A stretch of DNA of 50,036 bases from JBKBMT01 sp046295655 (GTDB lineage: Bacteria; Pseudomonadota; Alphaproteobacteria; Rhodobacterales; Rhodobacteraceae): NCBI GenBank assembly GCA_046295655.1, contig JBKBMT010000014.1, positions 1 to 50,036 of the forward strand. Reading direction: 5' to 3'. Positions within the stretch are counted from its first letter, which is position 1, and each line of letters opens with the position of its first letter. The notes below the pieces were generated by a model. It had not been told where the DNA came from. It saw only the letters and a list, made by a program, of their open reading frames with translations, and did no database searches. This document shows, one piece after another, positions 24,355 to 33,481 of this stretch. The translations under genes were made by a program, and so were the position numbers.

Positions 24355-25052
24355 AGCGCCGGATCGCGGCTGAACAGCAGCGGTGCCGTCAGGCCCGAGA
24401 GGCTTTGCCGCTGCCTGCCCTCCCCGTCGAAGTTCGGCGGGGCAAGCCAGGCGGCATGGGCGGCGCGAAGGGCCGGCCAGTCCTCGGCGATGATCGCGAA
24501 CCACGCCGTATCGCGGTTGCGTCCCTTCACGACCGCCGCATTTCGGAACACGCCTTCATGGCTGAACCCGAGCCGTTCCGCAGCGCGACGGGAGGCAAGG
24601 TTCGCCGCATCGCATTTCCATTCCACCCGGCGATAGCCCAGATCGAAGCAGTGTCCGATCATCAGTGACAGCGCCTCGGTCGCGGCGGTGGTGCGCTGAA
24701 ATGCGGGCGCAAGGTGGATGTGCCCGATCTCGACGCTGCCTGCCGGCGGATCTATCCGAAGCCAGGTCGCCACGCCGCGCGCCCGGCCGGCCGGGCCGAG
24801 GATTGCCACGGCCACAAGCTCGGCCGCGCCGGCCAGCCGCGCCAGAAGCGCCGCATAGTCGGTTGCTTCGGCAAAAGGGCCGTATCCCATGAAATCCCAC
24901 ATCGCAGGATGGCCGCGCACGCCGCTCCACAGATCCCCGACATGCCGTGCCGGATCCAGCGGCTCGACCGATACCTGCCGGCCGCGCAGAAGCCGGCCCA
25001 CGGGCAGGGGCGGTGGCACCCATCCGGGAACCGGGCGTCTGGGGTCCAGCAT
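24339..25052 (-). CDS. GNAT N-acetyltransferase (RimJ/RimL type)
   Basis: A 237-aa acetyltransferase with a Pro-rich N-terminus, then a GNAT fold: VSVEPLDPARHVGDLW near residue 28, RGVATWLRIDPPAGSVEIGH, the acetyl-CoA loop FQRTTAATEALSLMIGH near 120-136, and RVEWKCDAANLASRRAAERLGF. This resembles the RimJ/RimL-like family that acetylates protein N-termini or small amines. The substrate is unknown. The start at 25052 was chosen because an earlier start at 25094 would overlap the DUF167 gene on the same strand. Confidence 0.78.
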   Translation of the reverse strand: MLDPRRPVPGWVPPPLPVGRLLRGRQVSVEPLDPARHVGDLWSGVRGHPAMWDFMGYGPFAEATDYAALLARLAGAAELVAVAILGPAGRARGVATWLRIDPPAGSVEIGHIHLAPAFQRTTAATEALSLMIGHCFDLGYRRVEWKCDAANLASRRAAERLGFSHEGVFRNAAVVKGRNRDTAWFAIIAEDWPALRAAHAAWLAPPNFDGEGRQRQSLSGLTAPLLFSRDPALQRAP

Positions 25053-25056
25053 CACC

Positions 25057-25311
25057 TCACTCCAGCCGGAAAAGCTTGCTGCGGGTCGTCGCACCGCGGA
25101 TCAGGCGCAGCCGTGTCGGCGCGACACCCAGAGATGCCGCCAGAAGGCGACGCGCCGCCTCGGTGGCGCGGCCGTCCTCCGGCACTGTCGTGACCGCGAT
25201 GCGGATCTCCTCGTCCCGAACCGCAATTCCGTTGCGGGCCGCTCGCGGTGTAACCCGCACGGCAATGGTTGCCCCGGGGCGGGCAAGGTGGGTCAGATCG
25301 GGGTCGGCCAT
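25057..25311 (-). CDS. DUF167 (YggU-like) protein
   Basis: An 84-aa protein matching the DUF167 family: IAVRVTPRAARNGIAV near residues 16-31, then EDGRATEAARRLLAASLGV and TRLRLIRGATTRSKLFRLE. The usual family pattern is VxPxAxxxxI then G-x-AN-x-A; here RATEAA stands where GKANxA is common. These small proteins have no firm function. The start ATG at 25311 gives the standard length. It lies 4 nt upstream of the GNAT gene, so the pair is probably one operon. Confidence 0.8.
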   Translation of the reverse strand: MADPDLTHLARPGATIAVRVTPRAARNGIAVRDEEIRIAVTTVPEDGRATEAARRLLAASLGVAPTRLRLIRGATTRSKLFRLE

Positions 25312-25389
25312 CCGTCGCTCGGCACTTGCCCATCGACGAACCGTCGCGCAGCCTGTCGGCGGATTCAAGGGCGGACAGGAAGGCGCGCG

Positions 25390-26487
25390 ATGGAAACCGG
25401 CTTCTTCACGGACGAACGATGCTTCTGGCACGGCGGCGGGAACTACAGCTTCACCCTGCCGGCGGGCGGGCTGGTGCAACCGGGCGGTGGCCTGCCGGAG
25501 AGCCCCGAGACCAAACGCCGCCTGCGCAACCTGATCGAGGTGACGGGTCTGGCGCGCGACCTTGTCGTGCAATCGGCCGAGCCGTGCGCGTGGGACGAGC
25601 TGCGCCGCGTTCATCCCGAAAGCTATCTGACGGCGTTTCGCGAACAGTCCGACGCAGGCGGTGGCGAGCTTGGCCTGCGCACCCCGTTCGGAAAGGGCGG
25701 GTTCGAGATCGCCGCTGTATCGGCCGGACTGGCACGGGGCGCGCTGATCGCTGTTCTGGAAGGGCGATTGCGCAACGCCTATGCGCTGAGCCGCCCGCCG
25801 GGGCATCACTGCACCGCCGACTGGCCCAACGGCTTCTGCCTTCTGAACAACATCGCCATTGCGGTCGAGACGGCCCGATCCGCCGGTCTTGCCCGGCGCT
25901 TCGCCGTTCTGGACTGGGACGTGCACCACGGCAACGGGACCGAGGCGATCTTCTATCACCGCGACGACGTCCTGACGATCTCGCTGCATCAGGAACGGAA
26001 CTATCCGCTGGACACCGGCGGGATCGAGGCGCGGGGCGCGGGCGCCGGGACCGGCTTCAACCTCAACATCCCGTTGCCCCCCGGCACCGGCCATCGCGGC
26101 TATCTTGCGGCGATGGACCGGTTTGTCCTTCCCGCGCTGCATGCCTTCCGCCCCGATGTGCTGATCGTCGCCTGCGGGTTCGACGCGGCCGCTGTCGACC
26201 CGCTGGGCAGGATGCTGGCCACGGCGGAAACCTTCCGGGCCATGACGCGGCAGGCGATGGATGCGGCCGAGGCTCTGTGCGACGGTCGGCTGGTTCTGGT
26301 GCACGAGGGCGGCTATTCTGAAACCTATGTGCCGTTCTGCGGCCATGCAGTCCTTGAACAGCTTTCCGGCAGCGACATCACTGCTCCCGATCCGCTGGCC
26401 GCCACGCTGGCCGCGCGCCAGCCCGGCCCCGCCTTCGATGCCTTCCTCGACAGCTGGTTCGACGAACTGGACCAACGGCTGGCTTGA
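25390..26487 (+). CDS. Class II histone deacetylase family protein
   Basis: A 365-aa zinc hydrolase of the HDAC/acetylpolyamine amidohydrolase superfamily. The catalytic His pair is RPPGHHC (139-140), the metal ligands Asp177 and His179 are in DWDVHHGNGT, and the second metal Asp is in ACGFDAAAVDPLGRM near residue 267. VLVHEGGYSETY near 300 holds the catalytic Tyr loop. Bacterial members deacetylate acetylpolyamines or other small amides; no histones are involved. AGGCGCGCG precedes the ATG at 25390, and a 5' extension seen in the frame is antisense noise. It starts a plus-strand run with the nitroreductase and EI24 genes. Confidence 0.85.
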   Translation: METGFFTDERCFWHGGGNYSFTLPAGGLVQPGGGLPESPETKRRLRNLIEVTGLARDLVVQSAEPCAWDELRRVHPESYLTAFREQSDAGGGELGLRTPFGKGGFEIAAVSAGLARGALIAVLEGRLRNAYALSRPPGHHCTADWPNGFCLLNNIAIAVETARSAGLARRFAVLDWDVHHGNGTEAIFYHRDDVLTISLHQERNYPLDTGGIEARGAGAGTGFNLNIPLPPGTGHRGYLAAMDRFVLPALHAFRPDVLIVACGFDAAAVDPLGRMLATAETFRAMTRQAMDAAEALCDGRLVLVHEGGYSETYVPFCGHAVLEQLSGSDITAPDPLAATLAARQPGPAFDAFLDSWFDELDQRLA

Positions 26488-26533
26488 CCCTGCCCATGTC
26501 ACGGCCCCAGATGCTGCGGCGAAAGGAAACCGC

Positions 26534-27100
26534 ATGACCAATACCCTTGACTTCCTGCTGAGCCGCCGCTCGCGTCCGGTGCGCAGCCTGACCGCCCCGG
26601 CACCCGACCGCGCCGCCCTGGCCCCGATCCTCACCGCGGCGCTGCGCGTGCCCGATCACGGCAAGCTCGAACCCTGGCGGCTGATCGTGCTGGAACGCGC
26701 AGCGCTCGACCGGCTCGCCGCTGTGGCCGACGCACGGGGCCGGACGCTGGGGCTGGAGGATGACCGCATTGCGAAGGGGGCCGACCAGTTCCGCGAGGCA
26801 CCGATGACCGTGGCGGTGGTGTTCAGCCCGGTCGCGTCGGACAAGATCCCGGAATCCGAACAGCTCCTGTCCTCGGCATGCGTCGCCCTGTCGCTTCTGA
26901 ACGCCGCGCTTGCGGCGGGCTGGGGGGCCTGCTGGCTGACCGGCTGGCCCGCCTACGACGCGACCTTCGGCGAATCGGCACTCGGGCTCGAGCCGCAGGA
27001 ACGGATCGTGGGCTTCGTCCACATCGGAACCCAGACCGCCACGCCACCCGACCGGCCGCGCCCCGAGATCGACCGCAAGGTGCGCTGGATCGCGGAATGA
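26534..27100 (+). CDS. Nitroreductase family protein
   Basis: A 188-aa FMN-dependent nitroreductase-like protein of the YdjA type. The N-terminal FMN-binding block is LLSRRSRPVRSLTAPAPDR; ALRVPDHGKLEPWRLIVLE follows near residue 36; GWGACWLTGWPAYD near 133 and VGFVHIGTQTATPPDRPRPE near 160 are typical. The physiological substrate is unknown. AAAGGAAAC precedes the ATG at 26534, 46 nt after the deacetylase. The stop overlaps the next start (ATGA). Confidence 0.85.
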   Translation: MTNTLDFLLSRRSRPVRSLTAPAPDRAALAPILTAALRVPDHGKLEPWRLIVLERAALDRLAAVADARGRTLGLEDDRIAKGADQFREAPMTVAVVFSPVASDKIPESEQLLSSACVALSLLNAALAAGWGACWLTGWPAYDATFGESALGLEPQERIVGFVHIGTQTATPPDRPRPEIDRKVRWIAE

Positions 27101-27798
27101 TCCTGACCGATTTCCTGCGCGCCCTGCGCCAGCTGGGCGACCGGCGCTTCCGCAGGGTCCTGTGGCTCGGACTTCTCCTGACCGTCGCGCTGCTGGTCGG
27201 GGTCTATGCGCTGTTTCTGGGCGCAATCCAGTGGCTGACGCCCGAAACCATCGATATCCCCCTTGTGGGCCCTGTCGGCGGTCTCGGAACGCTGCTGTCC
27301 TGGGGGTCGCTTCTGTTCATGATCGGGCTGTCGGTTTTCCTGATGGTGCCCGTCGCCTCGGCCTTCACCGGCCTGTTCCTCGAGGATGTGGCCGAGGCAG
27401 TCGAGGCGCGTCACTACCCCCACCTGCCCGCGCCGCCGCGCATTCCGCTCTACGAGGCGCTGAAGGACAGTTTCAACTTCTTCGCCCTGCTGATCGCGGT
27501 GAACATCGTGGCGCTGCTGTTCTACGGCTTCGCCGGACCGCTGGCGCCGGTCATGTTCTGGGCCGTCAACGGTTTTCTTCTGGGGCGGGAGTATTTCATG
27601 CTCGCAGCGATGCGCCGGCTCGGGCGCGACGGAGCGCGCAGGTTGCGGGCACGGCATCCGGGTCAGATCTGGCTGGCCGGCACTCTGATGGCCGCACCGC
27701 TGTCGGTTCCGCTGCTCAACCTGCTGATCCCTGTCCTGGGGGCGGCGACCTTTACCCATCTGTTCCACCGGCTGAACGGCGACCATCCGGCCGCCTGA
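27097..27798 (+). CDS. EI24-domain (CysZ-like) membrane protein
   Basis: A 233-aa inner-membrane protein with four or more hydrophobic segments (WLGLLLTVALLVGVYALFLG, GSLLFMIGLSVFLMVPVASAF, FFALLIAVNIVALLFYGF and MAAPLSVPLLNLLIPVLG). FTGLFLEDVAEAVEARHYP and FLLGREYFMLAAMRR match the EI24/CysZ family; CysZ itself is a sulfate channel. No cysteine or sulfate genes are nearby, so the transported ion is unknown. It starts in the nitroreductase stop codon, so the two are translationally coupled. Confidence 0.8.
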   Translation: MILTDFLRALRQLGDRRFRRVLWLGLLLTVALLVGVYALFLGAIQWLTPETIDIPLVGPVGGLGTLLSWGSLLFMIGLSVFLMVPVASAFTGLFLEDVAEAVEARHYPHLPAPPRIPLYEALKDSFNFFALLIAVNIVALLFYGFAGPLAPVMFWAVNGFLLGREYFMLAAMRRLGRDGARRLRARHPGQIWLAGTLMAAPLSVPLLNLLIPVLGAATFTHLFHRLNGDHPAA

Positions 27799-27811
27799 CC
27801 CTTGTCCGGGG

Positions 27812-27840
27812 TTTGCAAACTGCTTACGCCTGTTTGCAGA
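27812..27840 (+). promoter_or_regulatory. Putative ScfR operator ahead of its own gene
   Basis: An exact TTTGCAAA (27812-27819) and a near copy TTTGCAGA (27833-27840), 21 nt apart start to start (two helical turns), lie 25-53 nt before the ATG of the ScfR gene at 27865. The same exact box precedes pccB. Autoregulation is the simplest reading. Confidence 0.6.
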
Positions 27841-27864
27841 ATCGCACCCCCGGGGGGAGGGCAG

Positions 27865-29259
27865 ATGGGACAGACCAAACTATATGCCGGGGCCAAACTG
27901 CGCGAACTGCGGGCGCGGATCGGGCTGACCCAGCGCGCCTTCGCGGACAAGCTCGGCATCTCGCTGCCCTATCTGAATCAGATGGAACACAACCACCGCC
28001 CGGTCTCGGCAACGGTGGTGCTGGCGCTGGCGCAGGAGTTCGGGCTCGATGTCACCGAGCTTTCGACCGGCGATGCCGAGCGGATGGTGTCGGACATGCG
28101 CGAGGCCCTGGCCGACCCGGTGTTCGCCGCCGCTTCTCCGCCCCTTGCCGACCTGCGCCTGGCGGCCTCGAACGCCCCGGCGCTCGCGCGGGCCTTTCTC
28201 GACCTGCACCGCGCCTACCGGCAGGCGCATGAAAGGCTCGCCTCGCTGGACGAGGCGCTGGGACGCGAGGACCGGATGGCCCAGCCCTCGCCCTGGGAAG
28301 AGGTGCGCGACTTCTTCCACTATTGCGACAACTACATCGACGCGGTCGATCGGGCGGCCGAGCGCTTTGCCCGCAGCGCCGAAGGCAGCGACATCCTGCT
28401 CGCGGTGCGCTCTGCACTGGATGCCCGGGGGATTGCGCTCGAGTTCACCGATGCACCCCTCACCCGCGCCTTCGACGCCGACGACCGCCGGCTTTCGATC
28501 TCGGCCCGCGCGCCAGAGGCGACCCGGCGCTTCCAGCTTCTGCACCAGATCGCGCTGCTGACCCAGAACGAGCTCATCGAGGCGACGCTGGACCTCGCGC
28601 GGTTCCGCACGGCCGAGGCGCGCGGGATCGCCAAGATCGGCCTCGCAAACTATTTCGCCGGCGCGGCGTTGATGCCATACGGCCCCTTCCTTGCGGAGGC
28701 GCAGGCGGTCCGGCACGATCTGGAACGGCTGGCCGATCGGTTCGGTGCCTCGATCGAACAGGTCGCGCACCGCCTTTCCACCCTGCAAAGGCCTGGCATG
28801 AAGGGGATCCCGTTCTTCTTCGTCCGCGTCGATCAGGCAGGCACGATCACCAAGCGCCATTCCGCGACCCGCCTGCAATTCGCACGTTTCGGCGGAGCCT
28901 GCCCGCTGTGGAACGTGCATCGTGCCTTCGAGACCCCCGGCCGTTTCCTGCGGCAGCTTGCCGAGACCCCCGATGGCGTGCGCTATTTCTGCCTTGCCCG
29001 CGATGTGACCAAACCGGGCGGCAGCTTCACCGCGCCGGTCCGCCGCTATGCAATAGGGCTGGGATGCGAGATCGGCCATGCGGCCGATCTGATCTATGCC
29101 GACGACCTCGACCTGAGCCGCCGGTTCGAGCCCATCGGCATCTCCTGCCGGATCTGCGAGCGGCGGGATTGCCACCAGCGATCGGTGCCGCCGCTCGAAC
29201 GACGCCTGCGCATCGACCCCGACCGCCGGGGCACCCTGCCCTACGAGATTGCCGGCTGA
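27865..29259 (+). CDS. pccR: XRE-family short-chain acyl-CoA regulator (PccR-like)
   Basis: A 464-aa regulator of the ScfR family. The helix-turn-helix covers residues about 10-64 (LRELRARIGLTQRAFADKLG, then PYLNQMEHNHRP). A long acyl-CoA sensing region contains FFHYCDNYIDAVDRAAERF near residue 151. A C-terminal domain follows with RFGGACPLWNVHRAFETPGRF and ISCRICERRDCHQR. By length and C-terminal motifs it is closer to RamB/PccR-type activators of propionyl-CoA genes than its shorter paralogue at 8549. GGGGGGAGGG precedes the ATG. TTTGCAAA boxes occur in its own leader and ahead of pccB, which supports control of propionyl-CoA carboxylase. The symbol is a homology-based suggestion. Confidence 0.78.
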   Translation: MGQTKLYAGAKLRELRARIGLTQRAFADKLGISLPYLNQMEHNHRPVSATVVLALAQEFGLDVTELSTGDAERMVSDMREALADPVFAAASPPLADLRLAASNAPALARAFLDLHRAYRQAHERLASLDEALGREDRMAQPSPWEEVRDFFHYCDNYIDAVDRAAERFARSAEGSDILLAVRSALDARGIALEFTDAPLTRAFDADDRRLSISARAPEATRRFQLLHQIALLTQNELIEATLDLARFRTAEARGIAKIGLANYFAGAALMPYGPFLAEAQAVRHDLERLADRFGASIEQVAHRLSTLQRPGMKGIPFFFVRVDQAGTITKRHSATRLQFARFGGACPLWNVHRAFETPGRFLRQLAETPDGVRYFCLARDVTKPGGSFTAPVRRYAIGLGCEIGHAADLIYADDLDLSRRFEPIGISCRICERRDCHQRSVPPLERRLRIDPDRRGTLPYEIAG

Positions 29260-29271
29260 CCGGCCTTTCGG

Positions 29272-29508
29272 TCAGGCTGACAGCATCCGGGCAATCTCGT
29301 CCTTCAGGCGCATCCTGCGCCGCCGCAGGTCGGTCTCGTGGTCCTCGGTCACGACCTCGACCCGGCTTTCGGCACGGTGCACGGCCCGGTTCACCTCGTG
29401 ATATTCGTCGAAGAGACGCGCGAAATGGGCGTTCGACAGCTTCAGCTGGTGGATCCGGTCGGCGGCCTCGGGAAACTCGTCGGCCAGTTCGTGGGGCGTG
29501 TGCGACAT
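29272..29508 (-). CDS. YdcH-like DUF465 protein
   Basis: A 78-aa helical protein of the DUF465/YdcH family: MSHTPHELADEFPEAADRIH, then LKLSNAHFARLFDEYHEVNR and a basic C-terminus LRRRRMRLKDEIARML. It should form a short coiled coil. Function is unknown. The ATG at 29508 starts the family pattern; an upstream in-frame start at 29538 adds ten basic residues and is less likely. It is the last gene before the convergent ScfR gene. Confidence 0.82.
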   Translation of the reverse strand: MSHTPHELADEFPEAADRIHQLKLSNAHFARLFDEYHEVNRAVHRAESRVEVVTEDHETDLRRRRMRLKDEIARMLSA

Positions 29509-29574
29509 GCGTGGTCTCCGTGATCGTGTCGCAGCCAAAGTGGCAGGACGTTCCAGCCAAGACCTTGACGCCGA

Positions 29575-31119
29575 TCAATCTGCCGCGACGATCCGCACCT
29601 CGGCCCGCAGTGCCTGCGCCAGAGAGGCAAGCCGCGCCTGCGCCACCTCGCCCAGCAGGCCCTGCCCGCGCGGCGTGAGGGCAAGTTCGAGCACGCGTTT
29701 CTTCGGCGCCCATGACAGCCGACCCGCGGCCTCGGGGGCACCGACCGCCAGCATTGCACCGAACCGCATTGCCTTGCCCAGAACCTCGGCCTCGCGCAGC
29801 TGGCTGTCGTCCAGAAGCCGGAACAGCGGCTCGAAGCGCGACCCGGCGCGGTTGTTCTTGTAGCGGTGCAGAAGCGCCAGCCCCAGGAACACCCGGCCGG
29901 GATGATCCAGCCCGCCCAGGTTGGCGCGCGTCGCATTGTCGAAGCAGACCTCGGCGCGATAGTCGGGATGCGCGCGCCAAGTGGTGTCGTGCATCAGGCA
30001 GGCGGCCTTGGCCAGCCGCAGCCGGTCGTCGCCCAGCCCCTTGAACAGCGGTTTGATGAAGTTGAACAGCCGCTTGCCGGTTCCCGGAATCCGCGCCTGG
30101 GTCGCTTCGGCCATCCGGGCCGCCTCGATCAGCGGATCCCGGGCGCGCAGCTCGTCGGGCATCTGCTCGTAAAGCAGGCCCTCGCGGATACCGTAGGCAG
30201 AGACGTCGATCTCGCGCGGGCGGAACACGCGGACAAGCTCGCTCAGCACCTCGCAGGCCAGCGGGACAAGCTCCATCCGCTCGGCCGAGGCGCCGATCCG
30301 CGCGCGCAGGGCACCGATGTCCTCGCGCAGGATCCAGTCCACGGTTTCCTGCACCGACTTCGGGCTCATCCGGTATTCGTGAAGCACGGTCAGCGGATAG
30401 CTGCGCCGTTCCATGTCGAGCCGGGCGATGACCCGCCAGGAACCGCCGACAAGATAGATCCGTTCGCCCTCGGGTTCGAACCCCTCGCGCGCGCGCCGCA
30501 GGATGGTCGCGATGTGGGCCCGACGGTCGGCGGCGCTGCCCGGGACCTGCTGCAGACGGAACGGACCCAGCGGCAGGCTGGCGCGTCGTCCGACCTTGCC
30601 CTTGCCGATCCGGGCAAGTTCCATAGAGTTGCCGCCGATGTCGCAGACGATGCCCGCCGCATCGGGCCAGCCAAGAAGCACTCCCTGGGCCGAAAGCCGC
30701 GCTTCCTCGGACCCGTCGATGACCCAGAGCCTCAGCCCGGTCTCGCGCAGGACCTCCTCGCGGAACTCCGGGCCGTCCTCTGCCTCGCGCACCGCCGCCG
30801 TGGCAACGACGGTCAGGGGCGAGACGTCCATCCCCTCGGCCAGCAGCGCGAAGCGGCGCAGCGCCGTCAGCGCCCGGCGCCGTCCGTCGGGGTTCAGCCG
30901 TCCGGTCTCGGCCAGCCCCTTCCCTAGCCCGGCCAGAACCTTCTCGTTGTAGAAATAGGCCGGGCTCCGGGCGGCACCGTCGAACACCACCATGCGGACC
31001 GAGTTGGAGCCGACATCGACCACGCCGACGCGGCTCAGCGCTCGGGCCGAGGGATCGTCGAACAGCGGCCGGCCGAAGGGTTCGTGGTCCTCGCCGTCCG
31101 CGTCCAGGGCTGGTGACAT
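29575..31119 (-). CDS. ppx: Exopolyphosphatase (Ppx/GppA family)
   Basis: A 514-aa ASKHA-fold phosphatase that removes phosphate from polyphosphate and possibly pppGpp. The phosphate-1 motif VGVVDVGSNSVRMVVFD lies near residues 31-47; the second is GIVCDIGGNSMELARI near 157. VVATAAVREAEDGPEF and the C-terminal HD-like part (LAKAACLMHDTTWRAHPDY) are normal for the long form. It lies 57 nt downstream of ppk in the same operon, so the synthesis and breakdown enzymes are co-expressed. Confidence 0.92.
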   Translation of the reverse strand: MSPALDADGEDHEPFGRPLFDDPSARALSRVGVVDVGSNSVRMVVFDGAARSPAYFYNEKVLAGLGKGLAETGRLNPDGRRRALTALRRFALLAEGMDVSPLTVVATAAVREAEDGPEFREEVLRETGLRLWVIDGSEEARLSAQGVLLGWPDAAGIVCDIGGNSMELARIGKGKVGRRASLPLGPFRLQQVPGSAADRRAHIATILRRAREGFEPEGERIYLVGGSWRVIARLDMERRSYPLTVLHEYRMSPKSVQETVDWILREDIGALRARIGASAERMELVPLACEVLSELVRVFRPREIDVSAYGIREGLLYEQMPDELRARDPLIEAARMAEATQARIPGTGKRLFNFIKPLFKGLGDDRLRLAKAACLMHDTTWRAHPDYRAEVCFDNATRANLGGLDHPGRVFLGLALLHRYKNNRAGSRFEPLFRLLDDSQLREAEVLGKAMRFGAMLAVGAPEAAGRLSWAPKKRVLELALTPRGQGLLGEVAQARLASLAQALRAEVRIVAAD

Positions 31120-31176
31120 GCCGCCGCTCCGAAGCTTCCTCGCGCGGCGCGACCTTGGCTTGCGGCGCCGGACCGG

Positions 31177-33351
31177 TCAATCCCTCGAATGCGTGAGCGA
31201 AGGCACGTCCGAGGCACCCGCACTGCCCCGGCCCGAAAGCGACGGGTTCTCCATGAAGAAGCGGTGGCAGTTGAACAGCTGGCCGTCCGAAGAGTCCAGC
31301 ACCCGGGAATACCGTCCATCCGGCGCAAGCAGCCAGCTCTGCGCCTCGTCCGCCATGTTCGCCGCCATGATCTGCGATTCGATCTGCGCCTTGACAGTGT
31401 CGTTCATGATCTCGACCAGAGTCTCGACCCGCCGGTTCAGGTTCCGGCCCATCCAGTCCGCGGACGAGATGAACACCCTTGCCTGCCGGGACGGAAGGCC
31501 GTGACCGCTGCCGAAGCAGACGATGCGGGAATGTTCGAGAAACCGGCCGACGATCGACTTGACGCGGATCGTTTCGGACAGGCCGCGGATGCCCGGTCGA
31601 AGACCGCATATGCCACGGACCACAAGGCTGATCCTGACCCCGGCCTGGCTGGCCGCATAAAGCGCGTCGATCACCTCGGGGTCGATCAGGCTGTTCATCT
31701 TCGCCCAGATCTCGCCGGGTCTGCCGGCGCGCGCGTGCTCGGCCTCGCGCGCGATCAGGTCCAGAAGCCGCGGCTTGAGCGAGATGGGCGAGATCGCGAG
31801 GTTTTCCAGCCCCTCGGGCTGGGCATAGCCCGACAGATAGTTGAACACCTTGGTCGCGTCGCGGCCCAGTGCAGGGTCGGAGGTGAACAGCGACAGGTCG
31901 GTGTAGATCCGGGCGGTGATCGGGTGATAGTTGCCCGTCCCGAAATGGGTATAGGTCACCAGATGGTCGCCCTCGCGCCGGACCACGGTCGAGATCTTGG
32001 CGTGGGTCTTGTATCGCATGAAGCCATAGACAACATGCGCGCCCGCCCGTTCCAGTCGCCGGGACTGGCGGATGTTCGCAGCCTCGTCGAAGCGCGCCTT
32101 CAGCTCGACCAGCGCGGTGACCGACTTTCCCGCCTCGGCCGCCTCGCACAACGCATCGACGATCGGGCTGTCGCGGCTGGTGCGATAGAGTGTCTGCTTG
32201 ATCGCCAGCACGTTCGGGTCCCGCGCTGCCTGCTGCAGGAAGCGGATCACCATGTCGAAGGTCTCGTAGGGGTGGTGCAGCAGCATGTCCTTCTGGTGGA
32301 TCGCCGCAAAGATGTCCCCGTCGTGGTCCTGCACCCTTTCCGGCACCCGCGGCGTGAACACCGGCCACAGCAGATCTGGATAGGACGACAGCACCAGTTC
32401 CTTGAGATCCGCCATTCCGAGCAGCCCCTTGACTTCGACCACCTCGTCCTCGGCAACACCCAGTTCGTCCATGATCAGCGATCGCAGCCCAGCCGGCGCG
32501 CCGGCCGAGATCTTTAGCCGGATCACCTCGCCGCGCCGACGCCGCTTGAGCGCGGTTTCGAATTCGCGCACCAGATCCTCGGCCTCTTCCTCCACCTCCA
32601 GATCGCTGTCTCGGAGCACCCGAAACGTGCAGTGGCCCTTCTCGTCATAGCCCGGAAACAGGCTGGACAGGTGCAGCAGCAGAAGTTCCTCCAGCGGCAG
32701 CGCGCGGTGTTCGCCTTCCTTCGCGGGAAGGGTCACGAAGCGCGGGATCTGCTGCGGAATGGGCAGGATCGCCTGCAGACGCCGGCGGTCCGACATGCGC
32801 TCGAGTTCGAGGCCGAGACAGAAGCCGGCATTCGGGATGAAGGGGAAGGGATGCGCCGGGTCGATTGCCAGCGGCGACAGGACCGGAAACACCTGGTTCA
32901 GGAAGTATCCGGCCAGAAAGTCCCGGTCGCCCTGCCCGAGCTTCGCGCGGGTCGGGATCGAGATGCCGGCCGCCTCCATCTCGCGTCTCAGCCCGGTAAA
33001 CGTCTTTTGCTGGACGGCCATGAGGTCGCGGGCGTCGGCGTTGATCAGCGCAAGTTGCTCGACCGGGCTGCGCCCGTCTTCCGAGGGCATGGCATTGCCA
33101 CTGCGGGCAAGCTGGCGCAGGCCGGCGACCCGGACGGTATAGAACTCGTCGAGGTTGGTTGCGCTGATCGACAGGAACCGAAGCCGCTCCAGCAATGGGA
33201 CGCGCGGATTGCCCGCCTCCTCCAGCACCCGCCAGTTGAATGCAAGCCAGCTCAGTTCCCGGTTGAAGTACCGGCGCGGCCCGGCGATTTCGGCCTCGGG
33301 CAGATCGACCGGCTCGGGAAAGGGCGTCTTGAGGAAGTCGGCTTGGGTCAT
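31177..33351 (-). CDS. ppk1: Polyphosphate kinase 1
   Basis: A 724-aa enzyme that makes polyphosphate from ATP reversibly. The N-terminal RYFNRELSWLAFNWRVLEEA near residues 28-47 is the family signature. The phospholipase-D-like C-terminal half holds LAIKQTLYRTSRDSPIVDAL, the autophosphorylated His region YTHFGTGNYHPITARIYTD, and ADWMGRNLNRRVETLVEI. I chose the ATG at 33351 (MTQADFLKT) because the longer frame from 33402 adds non-conserved residues. It sits between hda and ppx, an arrangement I associate with alphaproteobacteria. Confidence 0.95.
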   Translation of the reverse strand: MTQADFLKTPFPEPVDLPEAEIAGPRRYFNRELSWLAFNWRVLEEAGNPRVPLLERLRFLSISATNLDEFYTVRVAGLRQLARSGNAMPSEDGRSPVEQLALINADARDLMAVQQKTFTGLRREMEAAGISIPTRAKLGQGDRDFLAGYFLNQVFPVLSPLAIDPAHPFPFIPNAGFCLGLELERMSDRRRLQAILPIPQQIPRFVTLPAKEGEHRALPLEELLLLHLSSLFPGYDEKGHCTFRVLRDSDLEVEEEAEDLVREFETALKRRRRGEVIRLKISAGAPAGLRSLIMDELGVAEDEVVEVKGLLGMADLKELVLSSYPDLLWPVFTPRVPERVQDHDGDIFAAIHQKDMLLHHPYETFDMVIRFLQQAARDPNVLAIKQTLYRTSRDSPIVDALCEAAEAGKSVTALVELKARFDEAANIRQSRRLERAGAHVVYGFMRYKTHAKISTVVRREGDHLVTYTHFGTGNYHPITARIYTDLSLFTSDPALGRDATKVFNYLSGYAQPEGLENLAISPISLKPRLLDLIAREAEHARAGRPGEIWAKMNSLIDPEVIDALYAASQAGVRISLVVRGICGLRPGIRGLSETIRVKSIVGRFLEHSRIVCFGSGHGLPSRQARVFISSADWMGRNLNRRVETLVEIMNDTVKAQIESQIMAANMADEAQSWLLAPDGRYSRVLDSSDGQLFNCHRFFMENPSLSGRGSAGASDVPSLTHSRD

Positions 33352-33481
33352 CGGGCAGGGCGCTTTCGGATCGACGGTCCGGCGGTCATGGCGAAGATGC
33401 ATGACGCCAGTATGACGGGTGCGGCGGCGGCGGCAAGGCCGCGCCGCAGCCGCGGGCAGGGCACCTGCGCCACGGCAGCGA

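Noticed and set aside
29027..32368. A 1113-codon open frame on the minus strand across ppx and ppk
   Set aside because: It lies in another frame of two certain genes, its translation is Arg/Gly-rich and without motifs, and long chance frames are expected at this GC content.
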